From Kalaharituber pfeilii (lineage: Eukaryota > Ascomycota > Pezizomycetes > Pezizales > Pezizaceae), in NCBI GenBank assembly GCA_015179045.1, contig WHUZ01000018.1:310001-374000 (forward strand): a DNA stretch of 64,000 nucleotides, read 5' to 3'. A program made the position numbers and the translations under genes. The notes beneath the pieces were generated by a model, which worked only from the letters and a program-made list of their open reading frames with translations, was not told where the DNA came from and searched no databases. Positions 63,410-64,000 of this stretch are shown one piece after another. Every line of letters begins with the position of its first letter. Positions within the stretch are counted from its first letter, which is position 1.

Positions 63410-64000
63410 AAGTATGGGACTCGGAGTAGGAGAGTAGTGGTATTGAGGGCCTCACGGTCGGAAGGCCAGTCACTACTAGATCTTGCAAGCCGAACACAGA
63501 GTCCCGAATCGCCGAATACACTTCTCCCGAGTAGTCTCAGCTAAAGAGTCACGCAGTCTCGGCACCCATGACACATACGCTAGAGCTGCCGTTGAATACT
63601 ATTTAAAAAATTCCAACAAGAAGTTGATCCTCTACATGTGAAAATCATATCCTTCAGTGACCACATTTTTGGGTAAGTCAATTTATTGACCGCGAGCAGC
63701 CCGCGCGGACAGACTGGAGAAATCCCACTATGATCTAAATAGAAGAAGAAGCAGGGACTATTGGTCTAAAGGTGATGAACAGTGCACCGTTAGTTTCCTC
63801 GATACTGACTAGCATAACGTTCTAAGAACCTTGAGCAGCGGGACTGATGAGAATTTAGTACTGCAGCTGGTCATGGTTCACGGCACACTACCACAGGAAT
63901 TCACAGTCCGTTAATAACCACAACTTAATAAGGGCCCCGCATACAGGCTAGCAGGCTTACAGCTGGATTGAAAATTGAAGTTCGACATCCACGTTAGATA
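63410..64000. other. Window end, no gene seen
   Basis: Near 63935-63965 CCCCGCATACAGGCTAGCAGG resembles a truncated - strand family-2 end without its tail. Confidence 0.3.

Overview
The window is nuclear DNA from a filamentous ascomycete. The evidence is short GT...AG introns with CTAAC-like branch points, CT-rich promoters, two intron-bearing tRNA genes, two paralogues of an uncharacterised ascomycete protein family, fungal HNH_2 remnants, and a dead AA9 polysaccharide-monooxygenase gene. The very high transposon load, low gene density and broken AA9 gene would suit a truffle-like Pezizomycete, but that assignment is inference.

Layout: 0.05-3.84 kb holds an array of about 19 small hairpins. 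They share a CTGTCCCA-type loop but have different, self-complementary stems, spaced roughly 140-160 bp apart; this is the most unusual feature of the window. 4.5-4.67 kb has GC-rich palindromes between G-tracts, and 5.2-7.8 kb a degenerate tandem repeat. 11.5-15.0 kb carries tRNA-Arg(UCU), a TA-flanked inverted-repeat element and tRNA-Pro(CGG). An orphan gene lies at 16.8 kb. 19.5-21.1 kb holds DNA transposons and a solo LTR. 21.4-23.2 kb and 30.8-31.5 kb are two copies of an HNH_2 gene, one broken by a LINE, the other cut off by an LTR element. 24.7-27.6 kb and 39.8-42.5 kb are two paralogues of a large uncharacterised protein, together with conserved flanks. 31.5-37.4 kb is a Ty3/Gypsy-type LTR element with gag-protease and integrase but no reverse transcriptase. 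37.9-38.9 kb is a Tc1-like remnant with another element nested in it. 42.9-51.3 kb is dense LINE debris. 54.2-55.1 kb encodes a secreted protein, 57.6-58.4 kb a small membrane protein, and 61.4-62.1 kb the AA9 pseudogene.

Two non-LTR families pepper the whole window. Family 1 ends in a hairpin followed by TAATGATAT and oligo(A); family 2 ends in CCCTGC...GCGGGG, (T/C)ACGTGA and oligo(A). Most copies are extremely 5'-truncated (54-530 bp), and at least 20 are bracketed by 6-14 bp direct repeats. The terminal family-1 stem shows paired base changes between copies, which supports an RNA structure read by the element's reverse transcriptase. No CRISPR, rRNA or bacterial-type operon was seen. Gene models with introns were built by eye.
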